The notes: a model not told the origin generated them from the sequence alone. 64,000 nt of DNA from Bacillus sp. FJAT-45037 (GCF_002797325.1 NZ_KZ454938.1:2616267-2680266), one strand, 5' to 3'; shown: positions 25,066 through 34,798, counted from the first letter of the stretch. Made by a program: numbers and translations.

Positions 25066-25716
25066 CTATTTTCTTTTTTCGATTTTTAATACGTAGGTTT
25101 CACCTTTATGTTTAAAAAATGCAGGATATTTTTTGTTATCGACCACTCTCAGTAGATTAAATTGATCACCAATCGATTGAGAAATATCTAATTCACTGTC
25201 TTGTGGTCTTCTCTTTGGGTAAAAAGAAGAGTCCCCTGACTGGTCAATTCCTAGATCTATTATCTCAGGATATTCTTTAATAAATTTTATACACAAGTCT
25301 ATAGTCGATTTACCTTGTATTTCTCTTAATTCATCTATTAATTCACTACCATCAAAATTAATTACTTCTTGTAAATAAATTTTACCACTGTCTACTCTCT
25401 CTATTGCCTCAAATAAACTCATTGTGATTTCATTTTCACCTTCAATTATTTGCCAAGTCATAGGTGACCACCCTTTTCCCTTCGGAAGCTTGCTACCATG
25501 GACAACAATGTTATGTTTATTTTTATCTAATATTGTATTCGGGACTAATTGCTCACAACTTAAATAAAATGCTATATCTCCATTGTTAATTTCTGATACA
25601 TCATGAACCCACTTCACTTTTTGTCCACAATCAATAAATTCCTTATGTAATCTAGGTATATAATCGTTTATCCAGCTATTCTTATCCGAAACAACTGTTA
25701 GGTTATAACACTTCAT
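25066..25716 (-). CDS. Formyltransferase-fold enzyme of the pseudaminic-acid cluster
   Basis: The protein has 216 aa and the core of the N10-formyltetrahydrofolate formyltransferases: NIVVHGSKLPKGKGWSPMTW, followed by a downstream Asp in IERVDSGKIYLQE. This gives the Asn-His-Asp catalytic set of the family. It overlaps the 3' end of pseG by 14 bp. No GNAT-type PseH acetyltransferase gene is present in the cluster, so this enzyme may acylate the 4-amino sugar made by PseC, with formyl in place of acetyl. That would give 7-formamido pseudaminic acid. The fold is clear; the substrate is inferred. Confidence 0.78.
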   Translation of the reverse strand: MKCYNLTVVSDKNSWINDYIPRLHKEFIDCGQKVKWVHDVSEINNGDIAFYLSCEQLVPNTILDKNKHNIVVHGSKLPKGKGWSPMTWQIIEGENEITMSLFEAIERVDSGKIYLQEVINFDGSELIDELREIQGKSTIDLCIKFIKEYPEIIDLGIDQSGDSSFYPKRRPQDSELDISQSIGDQFNLLRVVDNKKYPAFFKHKGETYVLKIEKRK

Positions 25717-26791
25717 TTAAAGCCCTCCTGACTCTCTCAATCCCTTTTTCATCAGTTAATTTTTTACAACTTTTTGACATTCGAAGGACTCGTTTTGGGT
25801 TATTAATTAATGAATCAAATGTCTCCATAATATCTATTTCAGTAATTTCATTGTGATATCCTAAGTTAATGATAGAACCTGTTGCTGCAACAGCTTCACT
25901 AATTGCAACTTGATTTTTTGCTATATTTATAACTACTGATGCCAATCCTAGACAACAGCGTTCCCAAGTGGTACTTCCGCCTGCACCAATAAATAGGTCG
26001 GCTTTTAACATCAATTCAGCCATATTTGAAACTTGATAGTGATAATTCGCATGAGGAATTCTATCTACTAGTTCTTTGATTTCGTAAATATTCGGATTGG
26101 AAGTTCCTACTACAACGTCTAAATTAATATCTCTTCTCCTTAATAAGTCTATAGCATTTAAAACTTTAATTGTTTCATTAGATGGATCACTACCACCAAA
26201 GAAAACCAATGTATTGTTAACTTGTCCACCACGAAAGCTATGCTTTTTCCTAGCTTCTATGAATTCATTTCGGAGCAATGCATATTTAGGACCAAGGAGT
26301 AGTTTGCAATTTTCATCTACTAGATCATTATATCTGTTCTCTATGTGCAAGTAATAGTTTTGATCTAATAATACATCGCATTCATGCTTTCGATCAGCTA
26401 AATCATCGATGACAAAGATTTTCTTTACTTTGTCTTTTATAATCGTCTCCCAACGATAGTCTAAAGCATAATGATCAACAACCAAAAGATCAACTCTATT
26501 TATATTTTTCATAGTACGTAATGTCTCTTTAGCATCCACTTCTTGCGATCCTCCCAGCCAATGACTATGCTGAAGCTCGTCTTGTTTACCACTCTTTGTT
26601 GAGGACTTATTTAACATCATTACATTAAAACCCTTTGATTGAATAAATTCAGCTAAATGTCCACTATAATCACTTGTGATAAATGTTATATCATAACAGC
26701 TTCTCAAGTCTTCTGCTAAAGTAAGACAACGCATAACATGCCCAGTTCCGATTTCAACTGAAGCGTCAACTCTTATAACAGCAGTTTTCAT
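25703..26791 (-). CDS. pseG: UDP-2,4-diacylamido-2,4,6-trideoxy-altrose hydrolase
   Basis: PseG removes UDP from the acylated altrose derivative before PseI acts. The 362-aa protein opens with VIRVDASVEIGTGHVMRCL, the PseG signature with the catalytic His in GTGHVMR. It has the two-domain GT-B-like fold, including FIGAGGSTTWERCCLG near residue 270. It overlaps the formyltransferase gene by 14 bp and pseF by 4 bp, so the three are translationally coupled. Confidence 0.9.
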   Translation of the reverse strand: MKTAVIRVDASVEIGTGHVMRCLTLAEDLRSCYDITFITSDYSGHLAEFIQSKGFNVMMLNKSSTKSGKQDELQHSHWLGGSQEVDAKETLRTMKNINRVDLLVVDHYALDYRWETIIKDKVKKIFVIDDLADRKHECDVLLDQNYYLHIENRYNDLVDENCKLLLGPKYALLRNEFIEARKKHSFRGGQVNNTLVFFGGSDPSNETIKVLNAIDLLRRRDINLDVVVGTSNPNIYEIKELVDRIPHANYHYQVSNMAELMLKADLFIGAGGSTTWERCCLGLASVVINIAKNQVAISEAVAATGSIINLGYHNEITEIDIMETFDSLINNPKRVLRMSKSCKKLTDEKGIERVRRALNEVL

Positions 26792-27525
26792 AATTTATCA
26801 TCTAACTTTTTTTGTTCAATATCTGCATTTATTTCTTTAAGCTCAGGATTCTTATTTATATAAGATAGTGTATCTTCCATGCTAAAGTCATTATCTAGAA
26901 ACTTAAAATTTTCAAGAATCTTTTTAATTAGTATAAAGTCTTCTTTTGTATCAACGGTCCATCGATGCGAACTTTGATCAGATATGTATTCCAAGTTATA
27001 TAACTTAAATGTTTCAGGATTTAAATAAATATAGGGGGTAACGTGCTCTCTTTCAAATGGCTTGTCAGCATCTTTATACGCCTTTTCTAATACATCAATT
27101 GCAAAAACTTCAGTATCCATCCCTCTTGGGTAAGATCTCTTTAATGTATTCGAAACATAATCATATTTATTATTTTTATAGGCTGCAATCACACCATCTA
27201 CTACATTGGGATCAATAATAGGACAATCCGACGTTATCCGAACAACGACTTCAGCGGCAAAATATTTCGCCGCTTCATAATACCTCGAAAGGACATCTTC
27301 TTCAGAACCTCTAAAATAAGACAGCCCAAAGCTATTGCAAAACCCAACAATAGGGTCATCCGATTCTTTTTTTGTTGTTGCTATTACTAGCTGGTCAATG
27401 TTTGTAGATCGTTTTAAGCGCTCCATCTGATACTCTAACAAAGGTATATTGTTTATTTTTTTTAAGACTTTTCCTGGTAACCTAGTCGATCCCATCCTAG
27501 CTTGTATAATTGCGACAACCTTCAT
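26788..27525 (-). CDS. pseF: CMP-pseudaminic acid cytidylyltransferase (SpsF-type)
   Basis: This enzyme activates pseudaminic acid with CTP to give CMP-Pse, the donor for flagellin glycosylation. The 245-aa protein begins MKVVAIIQARMGSTRLPGKVL, the nucleotide-binding signature of SpsF/KdsB-like cytidylyltransferases, and has RITSDCPIIDP for metal binding. The role is assigned from its place in the cluster, since this type acts on several nonulosonic acids. The 4-bp overlap with pseG indicates coupling. Confidence 0.85.
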   Translation of the reverse strand: MKVVAIIQARMGSTRLPGKVLKKINNIPLLEYQMERLKRSTNIDQLVIATTKKESDDPIVGFCNSFGLSYFRGSEEDVLSRYYEAAKYFAAEVVVRITSDCPIIDPNVVDGVIAAYKNNKYDYVSNTLKRSYPRGMDTEVFAIDVLEKAYKDADKPFEREHVTPYIYLNPETFKLYNLEYISDQSSHRWTVDTKEDFILIKKILENFKFLDNDFSMEDTLSYINKNPELKEINADIEQKKLDDKL

Positions 27526-27536
27526 TTTTTCACCTT

Positions 27537-28727
27537 CTATTTTGAATATAATGAGAGGACTTTTTTTACTACCTCTATAACATCATTAACATCTTCTTCA
27601 CTCATCTTAGGGAATAACGGTAACGATATAATTTTTTCATATAAAGCCTCTACTTTGGGACATAACCCTTTTTCATATCCTAATTGTTGATAATAAGGAT
27701 GATAATATACAGGTATATAATGTACATTCACTCCAATATTCTCATTCTGTAGAGCTTCAAAAACTTCTTTTCGACTAACACTCAATTTCTCCAGATTGAG
27801 ACTAATAATATATAGGTGCCAACTAGAATCGACTTCAGGTGCTTGATACGGTATTTTTATTTGTTCTAACTTAGAAAAAGCCTCATTGTATAATGAAACG
27901 TACTTTCTTCTTAACTCCACAAACTTATCTAGCTTTTCCAACTGGTTAATTCCAAGTGCTGCTTGAATGTCTGTCATTCGATAGTTATAGCCTAAAAACT
28001 GCATCTCGTAGTACCATGGACCATGATGTTCAATTAATTTATCTTGATCACGAGTAATTCCATGAGAGCGAAATTGTAGTAATTTCTCATAGTACTCTTT
28101 ATTATTTGTGGTAATCATGCCGCCTTCTCCCGTCGTAATATGCTTAACAGGATGGAAGCTAAACATTGTCATATCACTCACAGTTCCTACTTTGTTACCT
28201 TTATACGTTGCTCCCACCGCATGCGCAGCATCTTCTATAACGATGAGGTTATGGGCCTTTGCAATCTTATTAATTTCATCTAAATTTGCTGGTTGACCGG
28301 TGAAATCAACAGGTATAATCGCTTTAGTTTTCTCATTTATAAGTTCTTTTACTTTCACAGGATCTATGTTATACGTTTGTTCACATACATCAGCAAAAAC
28401 TGGCTTCGCATCTTGGTATAATACACAATTTGCACTAGCAGCAAAAGTCATTGGTGTAGTAATAACTTCATCTCCAGCACCAATGTCTGCTACAAAGCAA
28501 GCTCCATGTAAAGCAGCGGTCCCGTTTGAAAAAGAAACGGCATATTTTGCCCCCACATAACTCGCAAATAACTCTTCAAACTTTTTAACAACGGGTCCTG
28601 TTGTTAAATAATCACTCTTTAAAATATCAACAACTGCTTGTATATCTGTGTCATCTATCCACTGTTTACCATAGGGGAGGTAGGAATCACGAACAGGTTT
28701 CGTTTCCTTTTCATTATTTAAGCTCAT
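27537..28727 (-). CDS. pseC: UDP-4-amino-4,6-dideoxy-N-acetyl-altrosamine transaminase
   Basis: PseC transfers an amino group to C4 of the 4-keto sugar made by PseB, using PLP and glutamate. The 396-aa protein belongs to the DegT/DnrJ/EryC1/StrS family. It has GTAALHGACFVADIG, the PLP-contact IEDAAHAVGATY and the Schiff-base lysine in FSFHPVKHITTGEGG. The length is standard. It lies 28 bp downstream of pseB. Confidence 0.93.
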   Translation of the reverse strand: MSLNNEKETKPVRDSYLPYGKQWIDDTDIQAVVDILKSDYLTTGPVVKKFEELFASYVGAKYAVSFSNGTAALHGACFVADIGAGDEVITTPMTFAASANCVLYQDAKPVFADVCEQTYNIDPVKVKELINEKTKAIIPVDFTGQPANLDEINKIAKAHNLIVIEDAAHAVGATYKGNKVGTVSDMTMFSFHPVKHITTGEGGMITTNNKEYYEKLLQFRSHGITRDQDKLIEHHGPWYYEMQFLGYNYRMTDIQAALGINQLEKLDKFVELRRKYVSLYNEAFSKLEQIKIPYQAPEVDSSWHLYIISLNLEKLSVSRKEVFEALQNENIGVNVHYIPVYYHPYYQQLGYEKGLCPKVEALYEKIISLPLFPKMSEEDVNDVIEVVKKVLSLYSK

Positions 28728-28755
28728 CCAACAACCTCCTCATCTCTACACACAT

Positions 28756-29739
<984 letters not shown>

Positions 29740-29762
29740 TTAAAAATTCAACTCTCTTCTGC

Positions 29763-31643
29763 TTATTTCTCTTTGGATTCTTGCTCAATCTCTGCCATCA
29801 CATTATTATAAATAGGTACTATCATCTCAAGATCTTGTTCAATATGATTAAAGTAGTTCGAAAATGCCCTTACCATTTCTTCTGCCTTTCTTATTGTGTC
29901 GCGTTCGAAACGAAATTCCTCTACTTGCTTAGCCACCAATTCATTTTGCACACGGATCATGGGCAAAATAAAAACTCTATAAAAATCTAAATTATTAAGC
30001 TTATTATAAACTTTATCAAATTTGTTAAATAGATTGTTCATTGAGTGAAATGACTGAACAGCAGTTAGTTTCTTTATATGTTTTATAATTTGCTTCAACT
30101 GGTCAAGAACACCGATTAGTTTATTCAAACTTTCATCCATTTTCCGTCTTTTACTCATAAATTCATAGGGATCGCAAGGTTCTTCCAAGAAATCATACCA
30201 TTTTATAACAATCTGTTTTCTAGTTAGTTCATGTTCGATTACTTGCTGCAAAGATAAAAATTTTGTTCCGTTAATTTTTGCTCCACCCTGAGTTGTATTA
30301 ATAAACGTACAATTATTTATTTTTTGAAATGCCTCGATAACTCGCTCCATTTGTGTCTTCATTTTTAGAAAACCCTCATTTGTTAATATAAATTCTCCTT
30401 GAACGTTTTCTACAGTTATCGATTTTTCCAGAACTTTTTCAGGGATAGCATTTGATTTCCCCTCGTATTCAATTCCTTTTGCATAGTGGGAGTTATTTAA
30501 ATAAGCAAAGTTTTGTCCAACAAAGATTATCGGATTGCACTCCAGCCTGTTTAACAGTTCTGTCGCCACTACAGCAATAGAAGGTGCGTCTGATACTTTT
30601 ACTAATTCTTTCAGTTTGTCTTGTTGGTAAAAATAAGGAGAGACCGTATCTTGGCTGGTTATCATATGTGCTTTAGATCCCTTATAGTTTTGAATTGTCT
30701 CAAAACCAACACTCGTGCCATATATCATGGGAATTTCCCAATCCGCTTGTTTATTAATTGTTTTCTCAAAAACTTCATGATTGTGAGATTGAGGATCATA
30801 TGTACATGCAGCATCAGGATATATGCCATACTCCACTAATGAGTTTATAGCGGAACCAACAGAAAAAATATAGGCAAGCCCGTTCTCTTTAATATGTCTA
30901 AGATAATCTAGTTCTTCATTTAAAGACGGACCTGCAGCAACGATGATTGCCGGTTTCCCTTTAAATAGATGTTTATTTTCCTTATGTAAGATGTTTGGTG
31001 TTTGGATAGTTTCTTTTAAATTCATCAAGCTATTTATAGTCCAACGTTTTTCATAGGCAAAGTTTGTTTGAAGGTTTGACCTCTTATTTTTCACCTCATT
31101 AGTAAACACCTTGGCGAAATTTTGATACTCTTCCTTAAATACTCGCTCATAACTTGGCAAAGTAATCAAAAGAACTTCGTTATTTACTTCACTCGCAAAA
31201 TTATGAAGGAATTGATTCCTATTTTCCTCAGAGGTCTCCACAAATAAATGTTTAATTGATTTGTCACCTAAGTTTTTAATTAATTTGGTATTTATTAGAG
31301 ATTGGAAAGCACCAATGTTAGGTTCATACAATGTAATTGAAACATCTGGATATTGCTTTAGAATCGCTTCGACATGATACCCTAACCCTATTCCATAAAA
31401 AAATACATTCTTTTTCCTGCTTAATTCTTCAGAATACTGTTCAACAAATTTTTCTGCTTCTTGAACAGGATCATATTTACTATGCAAATAGAGTGTACGC
31501 CCATTGTCCTCAATGGCTAAAGTAGAAAGATCTCTTTTAGACTTTATCACTTTTACATTGTTATGTTTATATTGCTCTTTGGTAACCTTTCTAACCTCTG
31601 GGAAGTGTTTTTTGAGATAATTAATATTTTCAATTAGTACCAT
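29763..31643 (-). CDS. Motility accessory factor (Maf) flagellin glycosyltransferase
   Basis: The protein has 626 aa and is of the MAF/DUF115 (6-hydroxymethylpterin pyrophosphokinase MptE-like) family, which transfers nonulosonic acids from the CMP form to Ser/Thr of flagellin before export. The central domain opens GKPAIIVAAGPSLNEELDYLR (about residue 230), the MAF signature, with a Rossmann-like N-terminal domain before it (FFYGIGLGYHVEAIL) and a helical C-terminal region. It is 24 bp upstream of pseB and overlaps the upstream 202-codon gene by 14 bp. It would use the CMP-pseudaminic acid made by the downstream genes. Confidence 0.93.
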   Translation of the reverse strand: MVLIENINYLKKHFPEVRKVTKEQYKHNNVKVIKSKRDLSTLAIEDNGRTLYLHSKYDPVQEAEKFVEQYSEELSRKKNVFFYGIGLGYHVEAILKQYPDVSITLYEPNIGAFQSLINTKLIKNLGDKSIKHLFVETSEENRNQFLHNFASEVNNEVLLITLPSYERVFKEEYQNFAKVFTNEVKNKRSNLQTNFAYEKRWTINSLMNLKETIQTPNILHKENKHLFKGKPAIIVAAGPSLNEELDYLRHIKENGLAYIFSVGSAINSLVEYGIYPDAACTYDPQSHNHEVFEKTINKQADWEIPMIYGTSVGFETIQNYKGSKAHMITSQDTVSPYFYQQDKLKELVKVSDAPSIAVVATELLNRLECNPIIFVGQNFAYLNNSHYAKGIEYEGKSNAIPEKVLEKSITVENVQGEFILTNEGFLKMKTQMERVIEAFQKINNCTFINTTQGGAKINGTKFLSLQQVIEHELTRKQIVIKWYDFLEEPCDPYEFMSKRRKMDESLNKLIGVLDQLKQIIKHIKKLTAVQSFHSMNNLFNKFDKVYNKLNNLDFYRVFILPMIRVQNELVAKQVEEFRFERDTIRKAEEMVRAFSNYFNHIEQDLEMIVPIYNNVMAEIEQESKEK

Positions 31644-32238
31644 TTCTAACTCCTTCCTCGTCGATAGTTGTTGCTACCTTTTTATGAATATCAACTAACA
31701 ATGGTTCGATTTCATATTGCAATAAATCGGCAAATACAATCGTGTCTTGATTTTCAAATACTTCTTCCATCTCTTTCACAACCATTTCTAAACTGGTAAC
31801 TGAAATCAATAAGTCATCCCAATCCTTAGGGCGTACTTCTAATTGATCTATATTCTTTATGGCTTTATGTATCCATTGAACGCCTTCTAATAATTGGATT
31901 GTCTTATTTGATCCAATATCTGCTTGACTACTGTAAAGTTCATCTACAAAAATTCTAATTTCAGGTAATGACTGTTCAAGATATTTTTCCATTGATTGCA
32001 ATGATTCAATAACAAATTCAGAGACAGTTTTAAATACAGCTTCAACTCTTTTAATCACTTGAAAATTTTCGTCAAAGTATTCTTCGTAATTATCAAAGAC
32101 AAATATATTATCCACATTAAAATGACTAAAATAGTAATCTTTATTTTTTAGTTCCTTATTAACCAAATCCGTCATAGACTGTAATGCTTCACTTTTATTA
32201 GTAAAATCATAGTTTTTATCTCGGATAACAAACTTCAT
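31630..32238 (-). CDS. Helical protein of unknown function co-encoded with maf
   Basis: The protein has 202 aa and is acidic. It has an N-terminal ~60-residue segment with alternating hydrophobics and a largely helical C-terminal part (SMEKYLEQSLPEIRIFVDELY onward, with EVFENQDTIVFADLLQYEIEPLL). GGGTG precedes the ATG. It lies between the main hag and maf and its stop overlaps the maf start, so it is translationally coupled to maf. The C-terminal half is similar in pattern to the frameshifted accessory protein at 19621-19988. I do not know its function; a helper of flagellin glycosylation or export is a reasonable guess. Confidence 0.7.
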   Translation of the reverse strand: MKFVIRDKNYDFTNKSEALQSMTDLVNKELKNKDYYFSHFNVDNIFVFDNYEEYFDENFQVIKRVEAVFKTVSEFVIESLQSMEKYLEQSLPEIRIFVDELYSSQADIGSNKTIQLLEGVQWIHKAIKNIDQLEVRPKDWDDLLISVTSLEMVVKEMEEVFENQDTIVFADLLQYEIEPLLVDIHKKVATTIDEEGVRNGTN

Positions 32239-32329
32239 GGTGACACACCCTTTCCTCTAGAGTTATTATCGGTTTAATCTATACAATTATAAAGTAGCAT
32301 TGACTATTATTAATATGAAATTAGTGGAA

Positions 32330-32366
32330 TAAAAAAAGAAGACTTCAATGAAGTCTCCTTTTTTTA
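32330..32366 (-). terminator. Rho-independent terminator of the main flagellin gene
   Basis: AGACTT and AAGTCT form a stem with a 5-nt loop, extended by flanking A- and T-runs; seven T residues follow on the minus strand. Confidence 0.85.
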
Positions 32367-32372
32367 TCACTA

Positions 32373-33206
32373 TTAACCAAGTAATTGTAGTACTGATTGT
32401 GGTTGTTGATTTGCTTGAGCTAACATAGACTGAGATGCTTGGGAAAGAATGTTTGCACGAGTCATTTCCATCATTTCTTTCGCCATGTCAACGTCACGGA
32501 TACGAGATTCCGCAGCTGATAAATTCTCAGAAGCATTATCAAGGTTAGAGATTGTATGCTCAAGACGATTTTGCATTGCACCAAGATAAGAACGTCCCTC
32601 GGATACTATCTTGATTTGATCTTCAATACTCTCAATCGCAGCTTGCGCACCAGAGAAAGTAGAAATATCACCAGATTGAGCAGCCGTTACAACGCCAGAT
32701 AAGTTAACACCTGCAGTACCAAATTCGATTTGAGTTAACTCACCATCATTAGCACCTACTTGAATATTTACCGTTCCACTTTGTCCGGCTGTTCCATCAA
32801 GAAGGTTTTGCTTGTTAAACTGTGTATTATCTTTAATTCTCTCAAGTTCATTAGCTAATTCCCCAAATTCATCATTCAACGCATCACGATCTTGAGCTAC
32901 GTTAGTGTCGTTTGATGCTTGAACTGCTAATTCACGCATACGTTGAAGAATGCTATGTGTTTCGTCAAGAGCACCTTCAGCTGTTTGAATCATCGAAATA
33001 CCATCTTGTGAGTTACGGCTAGCTTGATCAAGACCATTGATCTGTGCACGCATTTTTTCAGAGATTGCAAGACCTGCTGCATCGTCACCTGCACGGTTGA
33101 TACGCATACCAGATGAAAGCTTCTCCATTGCATTCTGCATTGCACCTTGGTTGTTTCCCATTTGACGGTGTGTGTTTAAAGCTGGAATGTTATTGTTAAT
33201 AATCAT
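32373..33206 (-). CDS. hag: Main flagellin (Hag)
   Basis: This is the filament subunit. The 277-aa protein begins MIINNNIPALNTHRQM, has [26 protein letters not shown] and ends [22 protein letters not shown]...SVLQLLG. The short D2/D3 region carries several Ser/Thr that could be glycosylated by Maf. AAGGAGG lies 8 bp before the ATG. The leader carries a CsrA-type hairpin and a sigma-D promoter, and csrA and fliW lie upstream. This is the orthologue by context of B. subtilis hag. Confidence 0.96.
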   Translation of the reverse strand: MIINNNIPALNTHRQMGNNQGAMQNAMEKLSSGMRINRAGDDAAGLAISEKMRAQINGLDQASRNSQDGISMIQTAEGALDETHSILQRMRELAVQASNDTNVAQDRDALNDEFGELANELERIKDNTQFNKQNLLDGTAGQSGTVNIQVGANDGELTQIEFGTAGVNLSGVVTAAQSGDISTFSGAQAAIESIEDQIKIVSEGRSYLGAMQNRLEHTISNLDNASENLSAAESRIRDVDMAKEMMEMTRANILSQASQSMLAQANQQPQSVLQLLG

Positions 33207-33210
33207 TATA

Positions 33211-33248
33211 ATTTCCTCCTTGAGTGTGTTCCGCCCACGTCCTTGTGG
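33211..33248 (-). promoter_or_regulatory. CsrA-binding sites in the hag leader
   Basis: The leader RNA contains CCAC-AAGGAC-GTGG (33235-33248), a hairpin with AAGGA in the loop that matches the CsrA consensus ACARGGAYGU. A second site, CAAGGAGGAA (33212-33221), covers the Shine-Dalgarno. This is the same two-site layout by which CsrA represses hag in B. subtilis. Confidence 0.85.
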
Positions 33249-33318
33249 TTGGATGTTGTTGTTAAGCCGTAGGACTTTGTTATCTGCCGTTAACTAGTTC
33301 CTCGTGCTTACAATACTT

Positions 33319-33344
33319 ATATCGGCTTGTTTTGAGATTGTTTA
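33319..33344 (-). promoter_or_regulatory. Sigma-D promoter of the main flagellin
   Basis: The minus strand reads TAAA (33341-33344), 14 bp, then GCCGATAT (33319-33326). The leader to the ATG is about 105 nt. Confidence 0.85.
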
Positions 33345-33407
33345 ATAGATTTAGAAACTTTTTTTATTTTCTTTTTTTCTGATCTGTGACATGATCTTTT
33401 GTTCCTG

Positions 33408-33869
33408 TTATTCGATCGGTTGATGTTGGTCGTCGGCGACAAATTGCTTGATATGTGTGTGAGATAAGATCGTATTGAAGATCTCGCCTTCAACTTCTAT
33501 CAGTGGAAAGATCGGGTCTTCAATTGGGATGAATTTGATGATTCCTACTTTTCCATTCGTAAGTTGAACAATGCTGCCTACGGCTGATTGCATCGTTTTA
33601 TTGATAAAGGTATGGGTAATCTTCGCGTCAAGCTTACCGAAGGAGTCTTTTCGTAATTGTTTTAGTGCCTCGTAAAAAGGGTAGGGATGGATGTCAGCGG
33701 ACTGCTTTAAGTGTTCTGCATATCTATCTATACTAATATTGAAATTCGTCAGACGCCTCACAGTTTCTTTCGTAAGTACTATCCCCTTTTTTAAGAGTAA
33801 GCCTTCTTTCTCTGTCTTAACATCTGCTGTTAATTGATAGCCTCTATATTTCATATTCTGCTCTAGCAC
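33408..33869 (-). CDS. Remnant of an HD-GYP protein without its catalytic core
   Basis: The protein has 153 aa from a GTG at 33867-33869 that lies 7 bp after AAGGGG. The first ~45 residues (GYQLTADVKTEKEGLLLKKGIVLT) resemble the N-terminal lobe of Firmicute HD-GYP c-di-GMP phosphodiesterases. The second half (FYEALKQLRKDSFGKLDAKITHTF and VGSIVQLTNGKVGII) resembles the region after the HD-GYP domain. The HHExxDGxGYP-bearing core is missing, as if deleted internally. It therefore cannot be an active phosphodiesterase. It may be a decayed gene or a non-enzymatic adaptor. Its position upstream of hag is not found in B. subtilis. Confidence 0.55.
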   Translation of the reverse strand: MLEQNMKYRGYQLTADVKTEKEGLLLKKGIVLTKETVRRLTNFNISIDRYAEHLKQSADIHPYPFYEALKQLRKDSFGKLDAKITHTFINKTMQSAVGSIVQLTNGKVGIIKFIPIEDPIFPLIEVEGEIFNTILSHTHIKQFVADDQHQPIE

Positions 33870-33962
33870 ATCATCACCCCTTACCAAGCTCTATCTATCA
33901 AGATAGATAGTCATTAAAAGTATGATAATTTTATAATAAATGGGTAAAAATGTTTATACAAA

Positions 33963-34000
33963 CAGAAAAAAGACACCTCAGAATGAAGATCTGACGTGTT
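33963..34000 (-). terminator. Rho-independent terminator of the LuxR-type regulator gene
   Basis: The stem ACACnTCAGA / TCTGAnGTGT is followed by TTTTTTC on the minus strand. Confidence 0.85.
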
Positions 34001-34003
34001 GTA

Positions 34004-34636
34004 TTAACTAATATACTGTTTCACAAAATGTGTAATGATTCCTATTTTTGATTCCACTTTTAATTTTCTTTTAATTTTAACAATATTATTATTAACTGTA
34101 TGAGTAGAATGATACGTACACTTCGCAATTTGTTCGGCTGATTTTCCTTGCAGTAAATATGTAATGATATCTTTTTCTGTTTTATTAAACTGATCCTCGT
34201 GTTCTAGGCAAACCGTTAGTCCATGCTCTATTCTTCCTTGATTTCTTTTAAAGACCTTCGTTAACACACGGTTCTGAAAGGGTATATCTAAGAAAGGGTA
34301 ATAGTTTATCGCATACTTGATTGACTGGTTCAATTCGGAGTTTTCAATAGATACAATGCTCGCTTGGTTAAAGGCCAAAATATCATCGACAAGCTCTTGT
34401 TCTTGCTTTGAGATTATCCAGATGAACTTATGATGACTACTTTGATGTGCGAGCCCTTTTCTCCTTAATCTTTTCATATAATTACGTACATCGTCGACAT
34501 TGTTAACGATGTGATAGTGCAGTGGAGTTGATTGCTTGCATTCATCTGCACAGTTCTTCATTACACTAATTAACGATGGGTCCGTCGTAATAAAGCTAAG
34601 GGATTCCGCTGTTGTGCTATTCTTATTGTTATCCAC
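34004..34636 (-). CDS. LuxR-type transcription regulator, orphan
   Basis: The protein has 210 aa from the GTG at 34634-34636, which follows AAAGGAGG. The C-terminal ~65 residues form a LuxR/GerE helix-turn-helix (FNKTEKDIITYLLQGKSAEQIA...HTVNNNIVKIKRKLKV). The N-terminal ~140 residues look like a diverged receiver-like fold but lack the phospho-acceptor Asp. It lies between csrA and the main hag on the same strand, so it may control motility genes. I do not recognise a specific orthologue. Confidence 0.75.
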   Translation of the reverse strand: MDNNKNSTTAESLSFITTDPSLISVMKNCADECKQSTPLHYHIVNNVDDVRNYMKRLRRKGLAHQSSHHKFIWIISKQEQELVDDILAFNQASIVSIENSELNQSIKYAINYYPFLDIPFQNRVLTKVFKRNQGRIEHGLTVCLEHEDQFNKTEKDIITYLLQGKSAEQIAKCTYHSTHTVNNNIVKIKRKLKVESKIGIITHFVKQYIS

Positions 34637-34798
34637 GCTTTCTCCTCCTTTATTACAAAGTAGAGCCTTCTTCTGTTTTCTATTATTACCGACACTACTG
34701 TCTAAATGAAAGTTCTTTATAATCATTCATCAATATGAATAAGAAAGACCTGAGACTTCCTTCTTATAAAGATGTGTTTATGTCCCATAACCCTTACC

